DNA of 64,000 nucleotides from Streptomyces sp. Mut1 (lineage in GTDB: Bacteria; Actinomycetota; Actinomycetes; Streptomycetales; Streptomycetaceae), in NCBI RefSeq assembly GCF_030719295.1, contig NZ_CP120997.1, forward strand, positions 7,388,001-7,452,000. Reading direction: 5' to 3'. Numbering within the stretch: the stretch's first letter is position 1; every line of letters starts with the position of its first letter. The notes beneath the pieces are model-generated. The model saw only the letters and a list, made by a program, of their open reading frames with translations, did no database searches and was not told the DNA's origin. The translations under genes were made by a program, and so were the position numbers. Shown piece after piece: positions 8,225 through 16,580 of the stretch.

Positions 8225-9111
8225 CCGCACGCACGCGCCGCGTACCGGAGATCAGCCGCCCGGACAAGGTCCTGTTCCCCGACGACGGCATCACCAAGGC
8301 CGAACTCGCCGGGTACTACCGCACGGTGGCCCGCCGCATGCTGCCCCACCTGCGGGAGCGGGCCCTCATGCTGGAACGCTTCCCCGACGGGATCGGCGGC
8401 CACGGCTTCGTGCAGAAGGACGTGCCCGGCCACTTCCCCGACTGGGTCCACCGCGTCGAACTCCCCAAGGAGGACGGCACCGTCACCTACCCGATCGCCG
8501 ACGACACCGCAACGCTGGTGTACCTCGCCGGCCAGGCCTGCGTCACCCCGCACCGCTTCCTCTCCCGGGCCGACCGGCCGGACCACCCGGACCGGATGGT
8601 GTTCGACCTCGACCCGCCCGGCGACGACTTCGCCCCGGTACGCGAAGCGGCACTCGCCCTGCACGGCCTGCTGGACGAGCTGGAGCTGCCGTCCCTGGTC
8701 ATGACCACGGGATCGCGCGGCCTGCACGTCGTGGTCGCGCTCGACCGCCGCGACGCCTTCGACGACGTACGGGCGTTCGCCCGCGCGGCCGCCGACGTCC
8801 TGGTCGCCCGCAGGCCCGACCGGTTCACCACCGAGGCCAGGAAGAAGGCGCGCGGGGACCGCCTCTACCTCGACGTCCAGCGCAACGCGTACGCCCAGAC
8901 CGCCGTCACCCCCTACGCCGTACGCGCGCGCCCCGGCGCCCCCGTCGCCGCCCCACTGGCCTGGGAGGACATCGAGGACCCGGACCTCGACGCCCGCCGC
9001 TGGACCCTGCGCGGCGCCGACGCGCTCCTGGCACGCAACCCCTGGCGCCACCCGCCGCGGCCCCGCTCCCTCAGCCGGGCCCGCACCCTGCTCGACGCGC
9101 TGACCGCGTAG
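8221..9111 (+). CDS. ligD: LigD-type DNA primase-polymerase
   Basis: 296-residue archaeo-eukaryotic primase-type polymerase domain as found in bacterial NHEJ LigD. It fills or extends broken DNA ends, often with ribonucleotides. Motifs are ISRPDKVLFPDDGITKAEL at the N-terminus, the metal-binding VFDLDPPGDDF, TTGSRGLHVVVAL (SxH-type motif) and DVQRNAYAQTAVTPYAVRA at the C-terminus. No ligase or phosphoesterase domain is present, so this is a stand-alone polymerase module. No Ku gene is in view. The ATG overlaps a short upstream frame. Confidence 0.92.
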   Translation: MTARTRRVPEISRPDKVLFPDDGITKAELAGYYRTVARRMLPHLRERALMLERFPDGIGGHGFVQKDVPGHFPDWVHRVELPKEDGTVTYPIADDTATLVYLAGQACVTPHRFLSRADRPDHPDRMVFDLDPPGDDFAPVREAALALHGLLDELELPSLVMTTGSRGLHVVVALDRRDAFDDVRAFARAAADVLVARRPDRFTTEARKKARGDRLYLDVQRNAYAQTAVTPYAVRARPGAPVAAPLAWEDIEDPDLDARRWTLRGADALLARNPWRHPPRPRSLSRARTLLDALTA

Positions 9112-9135
9112 AGCCGACCCACGACGGAGGAACCC

Positions 9136-9747
9136 ATGTCCGGAGCGACGAAGGTGAAACGGCTGCTGGACGAGCACGGGCAGACGTACGCCGAGGAAGC
9201 CGGCATCCGGCTGAAGGACACGCCCATGCCGCTGTACCAGCTGCTGACGCTGTGCGTGCTCTTCTCGGTCCGCATCAAGGCGGACATCGCGGTGGCCGCG
9301 GCCCGCGAACTCTTCCACGCCGGAATGAGTACACCCAGGGGCATGGCCGACGCCACCTGGCAGGACCGGGTCGACGCACTGGGCCGCGCCCACTACCGCC
9401 GCTACGACGAGAGCACGGCCACCGCGCTCGGCGAAGGCGCGCGGCTCGTGCTCGACCGGTACCACGGAGACCTGCGACGGCTGCGCGACGAGGCCGGCGG
9501 CGACCCGGAGAAGCTGCGCGGACTGCTGCGCGAGTTCCCCCGGATCGGGCCCGTGGGCGCCGACATCTTCAGCCGCGAGGCGCAGGGCGTCTGGCCCGAA
9601 CTGCGCCCGGCGTTCGATAAGCGGGCCCGGGGCGCCGCGGAGGGACTGGGGCTGCCGCACTCCCCGGAGAAACTGGCGGCGCTCGTCGGCGACGACGACC
9701 TTCCCCGGCTGGCGGCCGCGCTGGTCCGGGTCGAACTGACCACATGA
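9136..9747 (+). CDS. Helix-hairpin-helix endonuclease III-like protein
   Basis: 203-residue all-helical protein resembling the HhH-GPD DNA glycosylase fold (PLYQLLTLCVLFSVRIKADI, then LREFPRIGPVGADIFSREAQ as the hairpin). The C-terminal [4Fe-4S] cysteine loop of classic Nth is absent. The lysine/aspartate pair of active glycosylases is not obvious, so catalytic activity is uncertain. GGAGG lies just before the ATG. It follows ligD by 24 bases, so the two probably form a small DNA-maintenance operon. Confidence 0.8.
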   Translation: MSGATKVKRLLDEHGQTYAEEAGIRLKDTPMPLYQLLTLCVLFSVRIKADIAVAAARELFHAGMSTPRGMADATWQDRVDALGRAHYRRYDESTATALGEGARLVLDRYHGDLRRLRDEAGGDPEKLRGLLREFPRIGPVGADIFSREAQGVWPELRPAFDKRARGAAEGLGLPHSPEKLAALVGDDDLPRLAAALVRVELTT

Positions 9748-9757
9748 AGCGCGCACG

Positions 9758-9797
9758 GCCGGCCGGTACGTCCCTCGGGGGCGTCGCACCGGCCGGC
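9758..9797. terminator. Bidirectional hairpin terminator
   Basis: GCCGGCCGGT at 9758-9767 pairs perfectly with ACCGGCCGGC at 9788-9797. The loop itself contains CCC/GGG pairing. It sits between convergent genes. Confidence 0.75.
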
Positions 9798-9808
9798 GGG
9801 CCGAGGGG

Positions 9809-10219
9809 TCAGCGCAGCTCCTGGATGCGGACCAGGTTGCCCGCCGGGTCCCGGAACGCGCAGTCGCGGATGCCGTAGGGCTGCTCCGTCGGCTCCTGCA
9901 CCACCTCCGCGTCACCGGACTGCACCTTCTCGAAGGTGGCGTCGAGGTCGCGGGTGGCCAGCAGGATCCAGCCGTAGGTGCCCTTGGCCATCATCTCGGT
10001 GATGGTGCGCCGCTCGTCGTCGGTGACCCCGGGGTCCGCGGCCGGCGGGGCCAGCAGAATGGATGTGCCGGGCTGGTCCACCGGGCCGACGGTGATCCAG
10101 CGCATCTTGCCCCGGCCGACGTCGTTGCGGACCTCGAAGCCCAGCGTGTCGCGGTAGAACGCGAGCGACTCGTCCGGGTCGTCGTGCGGGAGGAAGCTGG
10201 TGTGAATGGTGATGTCCAT
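9809..10219 (-). CDS. VOC family (glyoxalase/bleomycin-resistance fold) protein
   Basis: 136-residue vicinal-oxygen-chelate protein with two beta-alpha-beta-beta-beta modules. It shows HTSFLPHDDPDESLAFYRDT, GFEVRNDVGRGKMRWITVGP and C-terminal FRDPAGNLVRIQEL, where the final glutamate is the usual metal ligand. The substrate cannot be told; VOC proteins range from dioxygenases to resistance proteins. The ATG at 10219 matches family starts; an ATG at 10228 with GGAGG eleven bases before it is a real alternative. Confidence 0.85.
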   Translation of the reverse strand: MDITIHTSFLPHDDPDESLAFYRDTLGFEVRNDVGRGKMRWITVGPVDQPGTSILLAPPAADPGVTDDERRTITEMMAKGTYGWILLATRDLDATFEKVQSGDAEVVQEPTEQPYGIRDCAFRDPAGNLVRIQELR

Positions 10220-10462
10220 GAAGATCATGCTAGGCAGCGCCTCCCGGCCCCGCTTCTCGATTCCTGACCGGTTGCGCCGCCCCGGGCGCCGGGCATCCGT
10301 ACCGCCCCGCTGCCCGAAGAGGCAGCATCCGATGCCCCGTGCCGGACAGCGGCGGGCTGGACGGGGCAGGGAGGCGTCCACGAGGGTGGAGGGCCGGTAG
10401 GAGGGCGGGCCGCCGCGGCCCCGCGCGGTGGGCCGGCCCCGGTGCGGTCAGGGGAGATGACG

Positions 10463-11341
10463 ATGAACGCACAGGACCACGATCACCAGCACGACGACGT
10501 CGAACGGGACCACCACGCCCTGCCCCGGGAGACCGGGGGCGGGCCCGAGCGCCTGCCGGCGGAGCACCTGCACGGTGAGAGCGCGACGGCCCCTGGCACG
10601 GCGGAGACCCGCGACGGGGGCCCGGAGGCCCACCACCTCTTCCGGGCAGCCGCCACCGGCCGGGCCGACGTGGTGGGCGCGGCCGGCATGGGCATGCTCC
10701 AGCGCACGGTCGGCAACGCCGCGCTCGGCCCGGTGATCCAGCGCGCTCGGGCAGGAGCCGCCGAGCACTCCGAGGAGGCGGAGACGCGCTCGCCCGTCCA
10801 CGACGTCGTCGGCTCAGGCGGCGGCACACCGCTGGACAGCGAGACCCGGGTGGACCTGGAGAGCCGGATGGGTGCCGACTTCTCCGACGTGCGCATCCAC
10901 AACGACTCGGCCGCGCACGAGTCGGCGAAGGGCGTCGGCGCGCACGCCTACACCGTGGGCAACAACGTCGTTTTCCAGCGCGACGCCTACGACCCGTCCT
11001 CACCCCAGGGGCGTACGACGCTGGCCCACGAGCTGACCCATGTGATCCAACAGCGCGACGGGCCGGTGGAGGGGACCGAGGCGCCGGGCGGGATCCGGGT
11101 CAGCGACCCGTCGGACCGCTTCGAACGCGAGGCCGTCACGAACGCGGACCGGGTGCTCTCGGACCCGGCGCCCGCGGCCACCCCGGCCCCCGCTTCCACC
11201 GCGCCGTCGGCCGCCCCCGCCGTCCAGCGGGAGGCCACGGAGGACGAGGACGAGCAACCCGCCGACGTACAGGGGTCGTTCGTCCAGCGCGCCGAGGAGA
11301 AGGGCGCGGAGGAGGAAGAGGACGACGCCGCGCCGGCCTGA
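10463..11341 (+). CDS. DUF4157 (eCIS core) zinc-peptidase-like protein
   Basis: 292-residue eCIS-associated protein. Residues 1-75 are polar and disordered. Residues 79-94 hold LQRTVGNAALGPVIQR, the signature that precedes DUF4157 domains. The domain spans about 115-215 with HELTH at 189-193, a zinc-metallopeptidase motif. The acidic tail contains two more VQR tripeptides. In eCIS loci these proteins are linked to cargo handling and sometimes are cargo. GGGGAG is six bases before the ATG at 10463, better spaced than the ATG at 10457. It marks the left edge of the injection-system locus. Confidence 0.88.
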   Translation: MNAQDHDHQHDDVERDHHALPRETGGGPERLPAEHLHGESATAPGTAETRDGGPEAHHLFRAAATGRADVVGAAGMGMLQRTVGNAALGPVIQRARAGAAEHSEEAETRSPVHDVVGSGGGTPLDSETRVDLESRMGADFSDVRIHNDSAAHESAKGVGAHAYTVGNNVVFQRDAYDPSSPQGRTTLAHELTHVIQQRDGPVEGTEAPGGIRVSDPSDRFEREAVTNADRVLSDPAPAATPAPASTAPSAAPAVQREATEDEDEQPADVQGSFVQRAEEKGAEEEEDDAAPA

Positions 11342-11371
11342 CGGCCACAGGCCAAGGGGGATGGCGTGGCG

Positions 11372-12709
11372 TCAGTTTCCGTCGGCGGCGCGCATCGTGC
11401 CGCCGAGGAACATCGACTCCGAGCATCGTGAAGGCGTACTCGCGCCCACCGGCTTGCCCACCTTGCGGCAGTCGATGGTCATGGTGACCTTGCCGCCCGC
11501 CGGGACCAGGATCGGCGTCACGAAGTGGTAGTCGGAGTCACGGAAGTTCTCCAGGCCCAGGCTCAGCACCCGGGTCTCCTTGCCTGCGGACACCACCAGC
11601 GTTCCGGCGTCGCCCTGCGGGTTCTGCACGACGATGTCGGTGAGCTGGAACGTCTTCCCGGCCGGGACGGTCAGCGCCGTCCCGACGTTCGTCCCGCCGC
11701 CCACCGAGTCCTGCACCCTGACCTGCGCACTGGTCGGGGTCGCCGCCCCCGCGTCCGCCGCCGACGAGGCGCTCGGCTCGGGTGTCGGCTTCGACCCGCC
11801 GCCGCCCGATCCGGTCCCGGCGGACCCGCCCCCGCTGCCCGCGCTGTCCCCGGAACCGTCCGTACCACCCTGCTCCGGGGCCTTGCTCCTGTCGGCCGCG
11901 GCAGCGGAACGCACCGCCTCGGGCGTGATCGCCTCCCGTGCCGCCGACTTCACCGCCGGGCGCAGCAGCGCGTACCACACGCCGACCAGCGCGATCAGCA
12001 GGACGGCCGCGGTGATCAGGGCCCGCGGCAGCCAGCGGGGGAGCAGGGGTTCCTGCTGGTACGAGCCGTCCACGAGGACCGGCTCCACCGGGTCCTGGCC
12101 CTCGGCCACCTGGGTCGCGGCGAACACCTGGAAGGGGTGCGTGACCGGGTTGCCGCGCCACATCCGCTTGACCGGGCGCACCCGCATCTTCGCGAACTCC
12201 GCCTTGCCCGGGGCCACGTGGATCTCCGTCGCGGCGAACACGACCCGGGCCCGTTCGGTCCCGGGCTGGGCACCCAGGCGTACCGTCACCGGCGTGTTGC
12301 CCCGGTTGTCGACGGCCAGCCGGTGCTGTCCGTTGCGCGCGCCGTGCGAGCTGCGCGGGACCAGCTCGGCCGTCGTCTCCGTGAACGGTGGCACCGTCAC
12401 CCGGCCCTCGGGCACCACCGTCCCGTCCTGCTCGCCGGTCGGCACCACCCTGACCCCGAACGGCGTCTCACCGGACGGCACCGTCGCGTCACGGGGCGGC
12501 CGCAGCATGAGCGTCACGGTCCCCGAGTCACCCGGATAGAGCGACAGAACCGCCGGCTCCACCGCCGCCCAGGCGGCACACGCCCCGACCACCTCGAAGC
12601 GGTACTCCTCGACGGTCCGACCCGAGTTGCGGACCTGAAGGGGGACGGCCGTCTCCTCGCCCGGAGCGGCGCTGACGGTGGTTGCGTCGAGGCTTGCCGT
12701 GAGACTCAT
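11372..12709 (-). CDS. eCIS-associated single-pass membrane protein with Ig-like domains ('hydrolytic protein')
   Basis: 445-residue protein. The first 200 residues look like tandem beta-sandwich (COG1470/NEW3-type) repeats, for example PGEETAVPLQVRNSGRTVEE and LAVDNRGNTPVTVRLG. One transmembrane helix lies at about 229-249 (ALITAAVLLIALVGVWYALL). A Gly/Ser/Pro-rich linker and a second beta domain (300-445) follow. No signal peptide is seen, so the N-terminus is probably cytoplasmic. 'Hydrolytic protein' is a customary label without a visible active site. Such a protein could tether the injection apparatus to the membrane, which is inference. It is divergent from the LuxR gene. Confidence 0.75.
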   Translation of the reverse strand: MSLTASLDATTVSAAPGEETAVPLQVRNSGRTVEEYRFEVVGACAAWAAVEPAVLSLYPGDSGTVTLMLRPPRDATVPSGETPFGVRVVPTGEQDGTVVPEGRVTVPPFTETTAELVPRSSHGARNGQHRLAVDNRGNTPVTVRLGAQPGTERARVVFAATEIHVAPGKAEFAKMRVRPVKRMWRGNPVTHPFQVFAATQVAEGQDPVEPVLVDGSYQQEPLLPRWLPRALITAAVLLIALVGVWYALLRPAVKSAAREAITPEAVRSAAAADRSKAPEQGGTDGSGDSAGSGGGSAGTGSGGGGSKPTPEPSASSAADAGAATPTSAQVRVQDSVGGGTNVGTALTVPAGKTFQLTDIVVQNPQGDAGTLVVSAGKETRVLSLGLENFRDSDYHFVTPILVPAGGKVTMTIDCRKVGKPVGASTPSRCSESMFLGGTMRAADGN

Positions 12710-12920
12710 ACGCCGGACCGTAAAGACGCGACAGGGGTCGTACATCGGCCCGGAAGGAACACTTTCGGGCACATCCGATGCCCCCGGCAAACATTCTAGT
12801 TTCCTCATCAGTAAAGAGGGGCATCTTCCGTCCGCCTCACCACCAGTGGGGCCGACGAACACGGCTGCGAGGCGTGTGCACGGTGGGCCTTCCAGCTGTT
12901 GTCCAGGGGGGAGCACAGAT
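12710..12920. promoter_or_regulatory. Divergent promoter region of the eCIS flank
   Basis: This 211-base gap between the membrane-protein gene (minus) and luxR (plus) contains a relatively AT-rich patch near 12785-12820 (CATTCTAGTTTCCTCATCAG). I cannot assign individual promoter elements with confidence. Confidence 0.35.
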
Positions 12921-13547
12921 ATGGAGCGCACTACTGTCGCGTTACGGGCCCAGGACCCGATCTCGCAGGCGGGCGTGGCCAGCCAGCTGAGAGCGCGGCC
13001 CGAAGTCAGCGTCGTGGAATGGAACGAAGAGGGGCCCTGGCCCGAGGTGGTCGTCATGGTCGTCGACGCAGTCGACGAGGACGTACTGACGGCGCTGCGC
13101 CACATCCAGCGCACGACCGAGTCCCGCGCCGTGCTGGTCACCACCGACATCGACGAACAGAAGCTGGTGAGCGCGGCGGAGTGCGGGGTCGTCGGGGTCA
13201 TCAAGCGTGCGGAGTCCACGCCCGAACACCTGGTGCACGTCATAGAGACCGTCGCGCGCGGGGAGGGCCACCTGCCCTCCGACCTGCTCGGAAGGCTCCT
13301 CGCGGAGGTCGGCCGGCTCCAGGGCCAGGTGCTGGCACCGCGCGGACTGCACTTCACCGGACTCGCCGCCCGCGAGGTGGACGTGCTGCGCCTGGTCGCC
13401 GAGGGGTACGACACCGCGGACATCGCCACGAAGCTGGCCTACTCCGAGCGCACGATCAAGAACGTCCTGCACTCGGTGATGACCCGGCTGCAATTGCGCA
13501 ACCGCTCCCACGCGGTGGCGTACGCAATGCGGCAGGGCCTGATCTGA
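12921..13547 (+). CDS. LuxR/NarL-type regulator with degenerate receiver, eCIS locus
   Basis: 208-residue transcription factor. The C-terminal helix-turn-helix (about 145-208) contains LAAREVDVLRLVAEGYDTAD and YSERTIKNVLHSVMTRLQLR, a classic GerE/NarL domain. The first 120 residues follow the receiver topology, but the usual acidic pair after strand 1 is reduced to QDP and the phosphoacceptor region reads VVMVVDAVDED. Conventional phosphorylation is therefore doubtful. GGGGGGAG is eight bases before the ATG. LuxR genes of this sort flank Streptomyces eCIS loci and probably control them. Confidence 0.85.
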   Translation: MERTTVALRAQDPISQAGVASQLRARPEVSVVEWNEEGPWPEVVVMVVDAVDEDVLTALRHIQRTTESRAVLVTTDIDEQKLVSAAECGVVGVIKRAESTPEHLVHVIETVARGEGHLPSDLLGRLLAEVGRLQGQVLAPRGLHFTGLAAREVDVLRLVAEGYDTADIATKLAYSERTIKNVLHSVMTRLQLRNRSHAVAYAMRQGLI

Positions 13548-13590
13548 CGAGGCGTCGGACCGGCTTCCCCGGGGCCCGGGTCCCGGGGGA

Positions 13591-13608
13591 GCTGCCCCAA
13601 AGGGCAGC
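13591..13608 (+). terminator. Hairpin after the LuxR gene
   Basis: GCTGCCC and GGGCAGC flank a CAAA loop. A CCCCGGGG-type inverted repeat lies just upstream. Confidence 0.5.
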
Positions 13609-13717
13609 GGGCGCTACCCGCCGAAAGGGCTGACTTCCCGCTGTGGACACCGTGCACACGAGGGATCGTGTGGGCGCTGTTCTTCGGTGGGAGGTCCGGG
13701 TGCGGGGGAGAGAAGCT

Positions 13718-15781
13718 GTGCGGTGGATTCGGCCGGCGGGACGCCCACGCGGACTGCCGGGGGCACGCCGTTCGGTGGCGCTCGCACTGCTGCTCCTGAG
13801 CACCGCGCTCGTCCCCGCGCCGGGCGCGGCGGGCGCCGCTCCCGCCGTGCCCGTACCTCCGGACCCCTGGGTCACCCCCGCGGTCCTGCACGAGGCGCTC
13901 GACCCGGGCGGTTCGACCGGCGTCGACAAGTCGGTGCGTACGCCGGCGATCCCCCCGAAGCCGGAGGTCGTCCTGCTGGTGGACGGTACGGGGAGCATGG
14001 AGAAGCCCATCGCCGACGTGCAGGAGAACCTGTCGGACATCACCGAGAAGGTCCTCGCCGAGCAGCCCGAGTCCCGATTCGCCGTCGCCACCTTCGGAGA
14101 CCAGCAATTCGACCCCACGGGAGGCGAATTCGCGGTCCTTCAGGGACTGACGAACGACCTCGACAAGGTGCAGGACGGCGTCGACGCGCTCACGACGGAC
14201 CGGGGGGCCTACAGCATGGGCCCGTCCGAGGACTGGATCAACGGACTGTGGCAGATCGCCAACGGAGCCGGTGGTCAAACGGTCTTCCGCGAGGGCTCCA
14301 ACCCGGTGATCGTGCTGGTGAGCGACGCGTCCAGCCACTCACCGAGCGCCGGCCACACCATCGACGACACGATCTTCGCCCTCCAGGACAAGGGCGTCCG
14401 GGTGGTCGGCGTCGACGTCGACAGTGAGCTCGGCGACGGGCTCAACGGCACCGGCGACGCCGGTGTCCCCGGACAGATCGAGAACCCACGGACCAAGGCG
14501 GGCCAGGCCACCCGCATCATCAACGCGACCCAGGGCCGGCTGCTGGAAGGCATCCAGGGAGACGAAGTCGCCCAGGCCATCGTCGACGGCATGGACAACC
14601 TGCCCACCTCCGTCGGCCACCAGCTCCACGCGTGCAGCCCCTACCTCACGGTCGCCCTCGACCCGCCCACCCGCAGTCTGACCAGCGGCGGTACCGCCCA
14701 CTTCGCCGAGACCGTCGATGTCGCGGCCGACGCCCCGCAGGGCGCCACTCTCACCTGCACGGTCCAGTTCCTGCTGGGCACACAGATTCCGGGCACCAAC
14801 ACCCTCGCCCCCTCGGCGGCCCCCGATCCCGACTTCGAGGAACAGATCACGATCGAGGTGAACGACGTCGACGCCCCCGTCGTCACCGTGGACGACCGCA
14901 TCGCCAGGGCGGACGACGAGAACGGTACGAGGATCAGCTACCGGGCCACCGCGAGCGACGCCCAGGACGGCCGGCTCCCCGTCACCTGCGCACCCGCCTC
15001 CGGGTCCCTCTTCCCGATCGGCTCGACCACGGTCACCTGCACCGCCACGGACTCGGCGGGCAACACCGCCACCGACACGGCGGTCTTCCAGGTGCTCGAC
15101 CCGCCGCCGCCACCCCTGCCCCCGCCGCCCGCGACGGACGTCGCCGTCAAGGCCGACGTCAGCCCCGACCGTACGTACATCGGCCGCCCGGCCCACGCCC
15201 GCTTCACCGTGACCAACGCGGGCCCGGACACCGCCCGGGACGTCGTCGTCGCCACGACCTGGCCGAAGCCCGGCAAGGCGGAGGACCGCGCTCCGACCTC
15301 CCTCAACCGCTGCACGGCCGCCGCGCCCTGCACCCTCCCGCCCGGCGGCCGGATCGAGGTGACCCAGACCGGCACGTACCACGAGGCGATCACCGGGGAC
15401 GTACGCGCCACGGTGAGCGGCATGCTGGGCGACCTGCGCCCCGTCAACAACCAGGACACCGCCCGGCTGCGCGTGCTCAAACCCTCCCTCACCGTCACCC
15501 CGCAGGTCGCCAGGCCGGGACAGCCCGTCCTCGCCCGCGGCAAGGACTACCCGCCCGGCGAGACCGTGCACCTGACGTGGAGCCCCGGCATCACCGCCGA
15601 CCGCTCCGGCGTACGGGTGGGCCGCGACGGAACCTTCGAGGTCCAGGTGCTCGTACTGCGCAAGGACGCCCTCGGCCCCCGCGTCCTGCGGGCGGACATC
15701 GCCCGCCTTCCCCGGCTCCAGAAGTCCGTCCTGGTCGTGCAGCGCAACCTCCAGCCACCGGACTTCAGAGGCCGCACGTGA
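13718..15781 (+). CDS. Secreted VWA/HYR/CARDB-like multidomain protein in the eCIS locus
   Basis: 687 residues from a GTG with GGGGGAGAGAAG upstream. The N-terminus is a Sec signal: arginine-rich, then SVALALLLLSTALVPAPGAAG. The VWA domain follows with VVLLVDGTGSM, a MIDAS-type DxTxS motif, and ending near the NLPTSVGHQLHACS segment. A HYR-like repeat (TATDSAGNTATDTAVFQV) comes next, then a Pro-rich linker and a CARDB/DUF11-like domain (ARFTVTNAGPDTARDVVVAT). No LPXTG anchor or C-terminal helix is visible, so release is likely. It is 16 bases before the DUF4255 gene and probably cotranscribed. An in-frame GTG at 13643 is less likely. Confidence 0.78.
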   Translation: MRWIRPAGRPRGLPGARRSVALALLLLSTALVPAPGAAGAAPAVPVPPDPWVTPAVLHEALDPGGSTGVDKSVRTPAIPPKPEVVLLVDGTGSMEKPIADVQENLSDITEKVLAEQPESRFAVATFGDQQFDPTGGEFAVLQGLTNDLDKVQDGVDALTTDRGAYSMGPSEDWINGLWQIANGAGGQTVFREGSNPVIVLVSDASSHSPSAGHTIDDTIFALQDKGVRVVGVDVDSELGDGLNGTGDAGVPGQIENPRTKAGQATRIINATQGRLLEGIQGDEVAQAIVDGMDNLPTSVGHQLHACSPYLTVALDPPTRSLTSGGTAHFAETVDVAADAPQGATLTCTVQFLLGTQIPGTNTLAPSAAPDPDFEEQITIEVNDVDAPVVTVDDRIARADDENGTRISYRATASDAQDGRLPVTCAPASGSLFPIGSTTVTCTATDSAGNTATDTAVFQVLDPPPPPLPPPPATDVAVKADVSPDRTYIGRPAHARFTVTNAGPDTARDVVVATTWPKPGKAEDRAPTSLNRCTAAAPCTLPPGGRIEVTQTGTYHEAITGDVRATVSGMLGDLRPVNNQDTARLRVLKPSLTVTPQVARPGQPVLARGKDYPPGETVHLTWSPGITADRSGVRVGRDGTFEVQVLVLRKDALGPRVLRADIARLPRLQKSVLVVQRNLQPPDFRGRT

Positions 15782-15797
15782 GAGGGGCGGTCTCCGG

Positions 15798-16580
15798 ATG
15801 ATCCATGAGGTGGACGACGTACTGCGGTCCCTGATCCGGGCGGAGGTGCTCGGAGGCAGCCGGTTCACGGTCGTCTTCGACGCCCCCACCCGCGAGTGGG
15901 CCGCCAAGGTCAACGCCCCCATGGTCAACCTCTACCTGTACGACATCCGCGAGGACATGCGAAGGCGCGAGCGCGGCCTGCACAACGAGTACGACGGGCG
16001 GGGCGCCGTCGTCGCCCGCCGCCGACCGCCGCGCTACTTCAAGCTCTCCTACCTGATCACGGCATGGACCAAGCGCCCGGAGGACGAGCACCGGCTGCTG
16101 TCCTCCCTGCTCGGCTGCCTGCTGGCGTACGAGGCGCTGCCCCCGGAGCGGCTGACCGGCTCCCTCGCGGAGATCGGGGCGGCCGTCCCGATGTCGATCG
16201 CCCTGCCGCCACCGGAGGACCGCTCGTTCGCGGACGTGTGGAGTGCGCTGGGCGGCGAGCTGAAACCGTCGCTGGACCTGGTGGTGAGCGTGCCGGTGAC
16301 GGCCTCGCCGACCTATCCGGCGGGGCCTCCGGTGGGCGACGACGGATTGCGGGCGCGCTTCGGGGACGTGCCGCGGTCCCCGGAAGGGAGCCGGGACGGC
16401 CTCCCGGTGTACGGGAGCCGCCCCGGCCGGCCCGCACGGGAAGAGCCCGCCGCCCCCGACAGCCGCCGCGGACTCGCGCTGCGGATCACGGAGAACCGGG
16501 CGGCGGACGGCGGCTCCCGCGAAGCCCGTACGGTCACCGGCCCGCCCGCCGACGGCACCGCGAAGGACCCCACCGCATGA
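15798..16580 (+). CDS. cis16: DUF4255 (Pvc16/Afp16-like) tail-terminator protein of the eCIS
   Basis: 260-residue protein with the DUF4255 domain in residues 1-175 (MIHEVDDVLRSLIRAEVLGG, VNLYLYDIREDMRRRERG, LSYLITAWTKRPEDEHRLLS). Homologues Pvc16 and Afp16 cap the tube and sheath and set their length. The C-terminal 80 residues are Arg/Pro/Gly-rich and disordered. ATG 15798 follows GAGGGGCGGTCTCCGG. The ATPase start overlaps its stop (ATGA), indicating tight coupling. Symbol follows the Pvc-derived numbering used for Streptomyces eCIS. Confidence 0.88.
   Translation: MIHEVDDVLRSLIRAEVLGGSRFTVVFDAPTREWAAKVNAPMVNLYLYDIREDMRRRERGLHNEYDGRGAVVARRRPPRYFKLSYLITAWTKRPEDEHRLLSSLLGCLLAYEALPPERLTGSLAEIGAAVPMSIALPPPEDRSFADVWSALGGELKPSLDLVVSVPVTASPTYPAGPPVGDDGLRARFGDVPRSPEGSRDGLPVYGSRPGRPAREEPAAPDSRRGLALRITENRAADGGSREARTVTGPPADGTAKDPTA

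Noticed and set aside
13643..13717. GTG at 13643 as start of the VWA protein
   Set aside because: It would put 25 charged residues before the signal peptide, whereas the GTG at 13718 has a strong GGGGGAGAGAAG site and gives a normal signal sequence.
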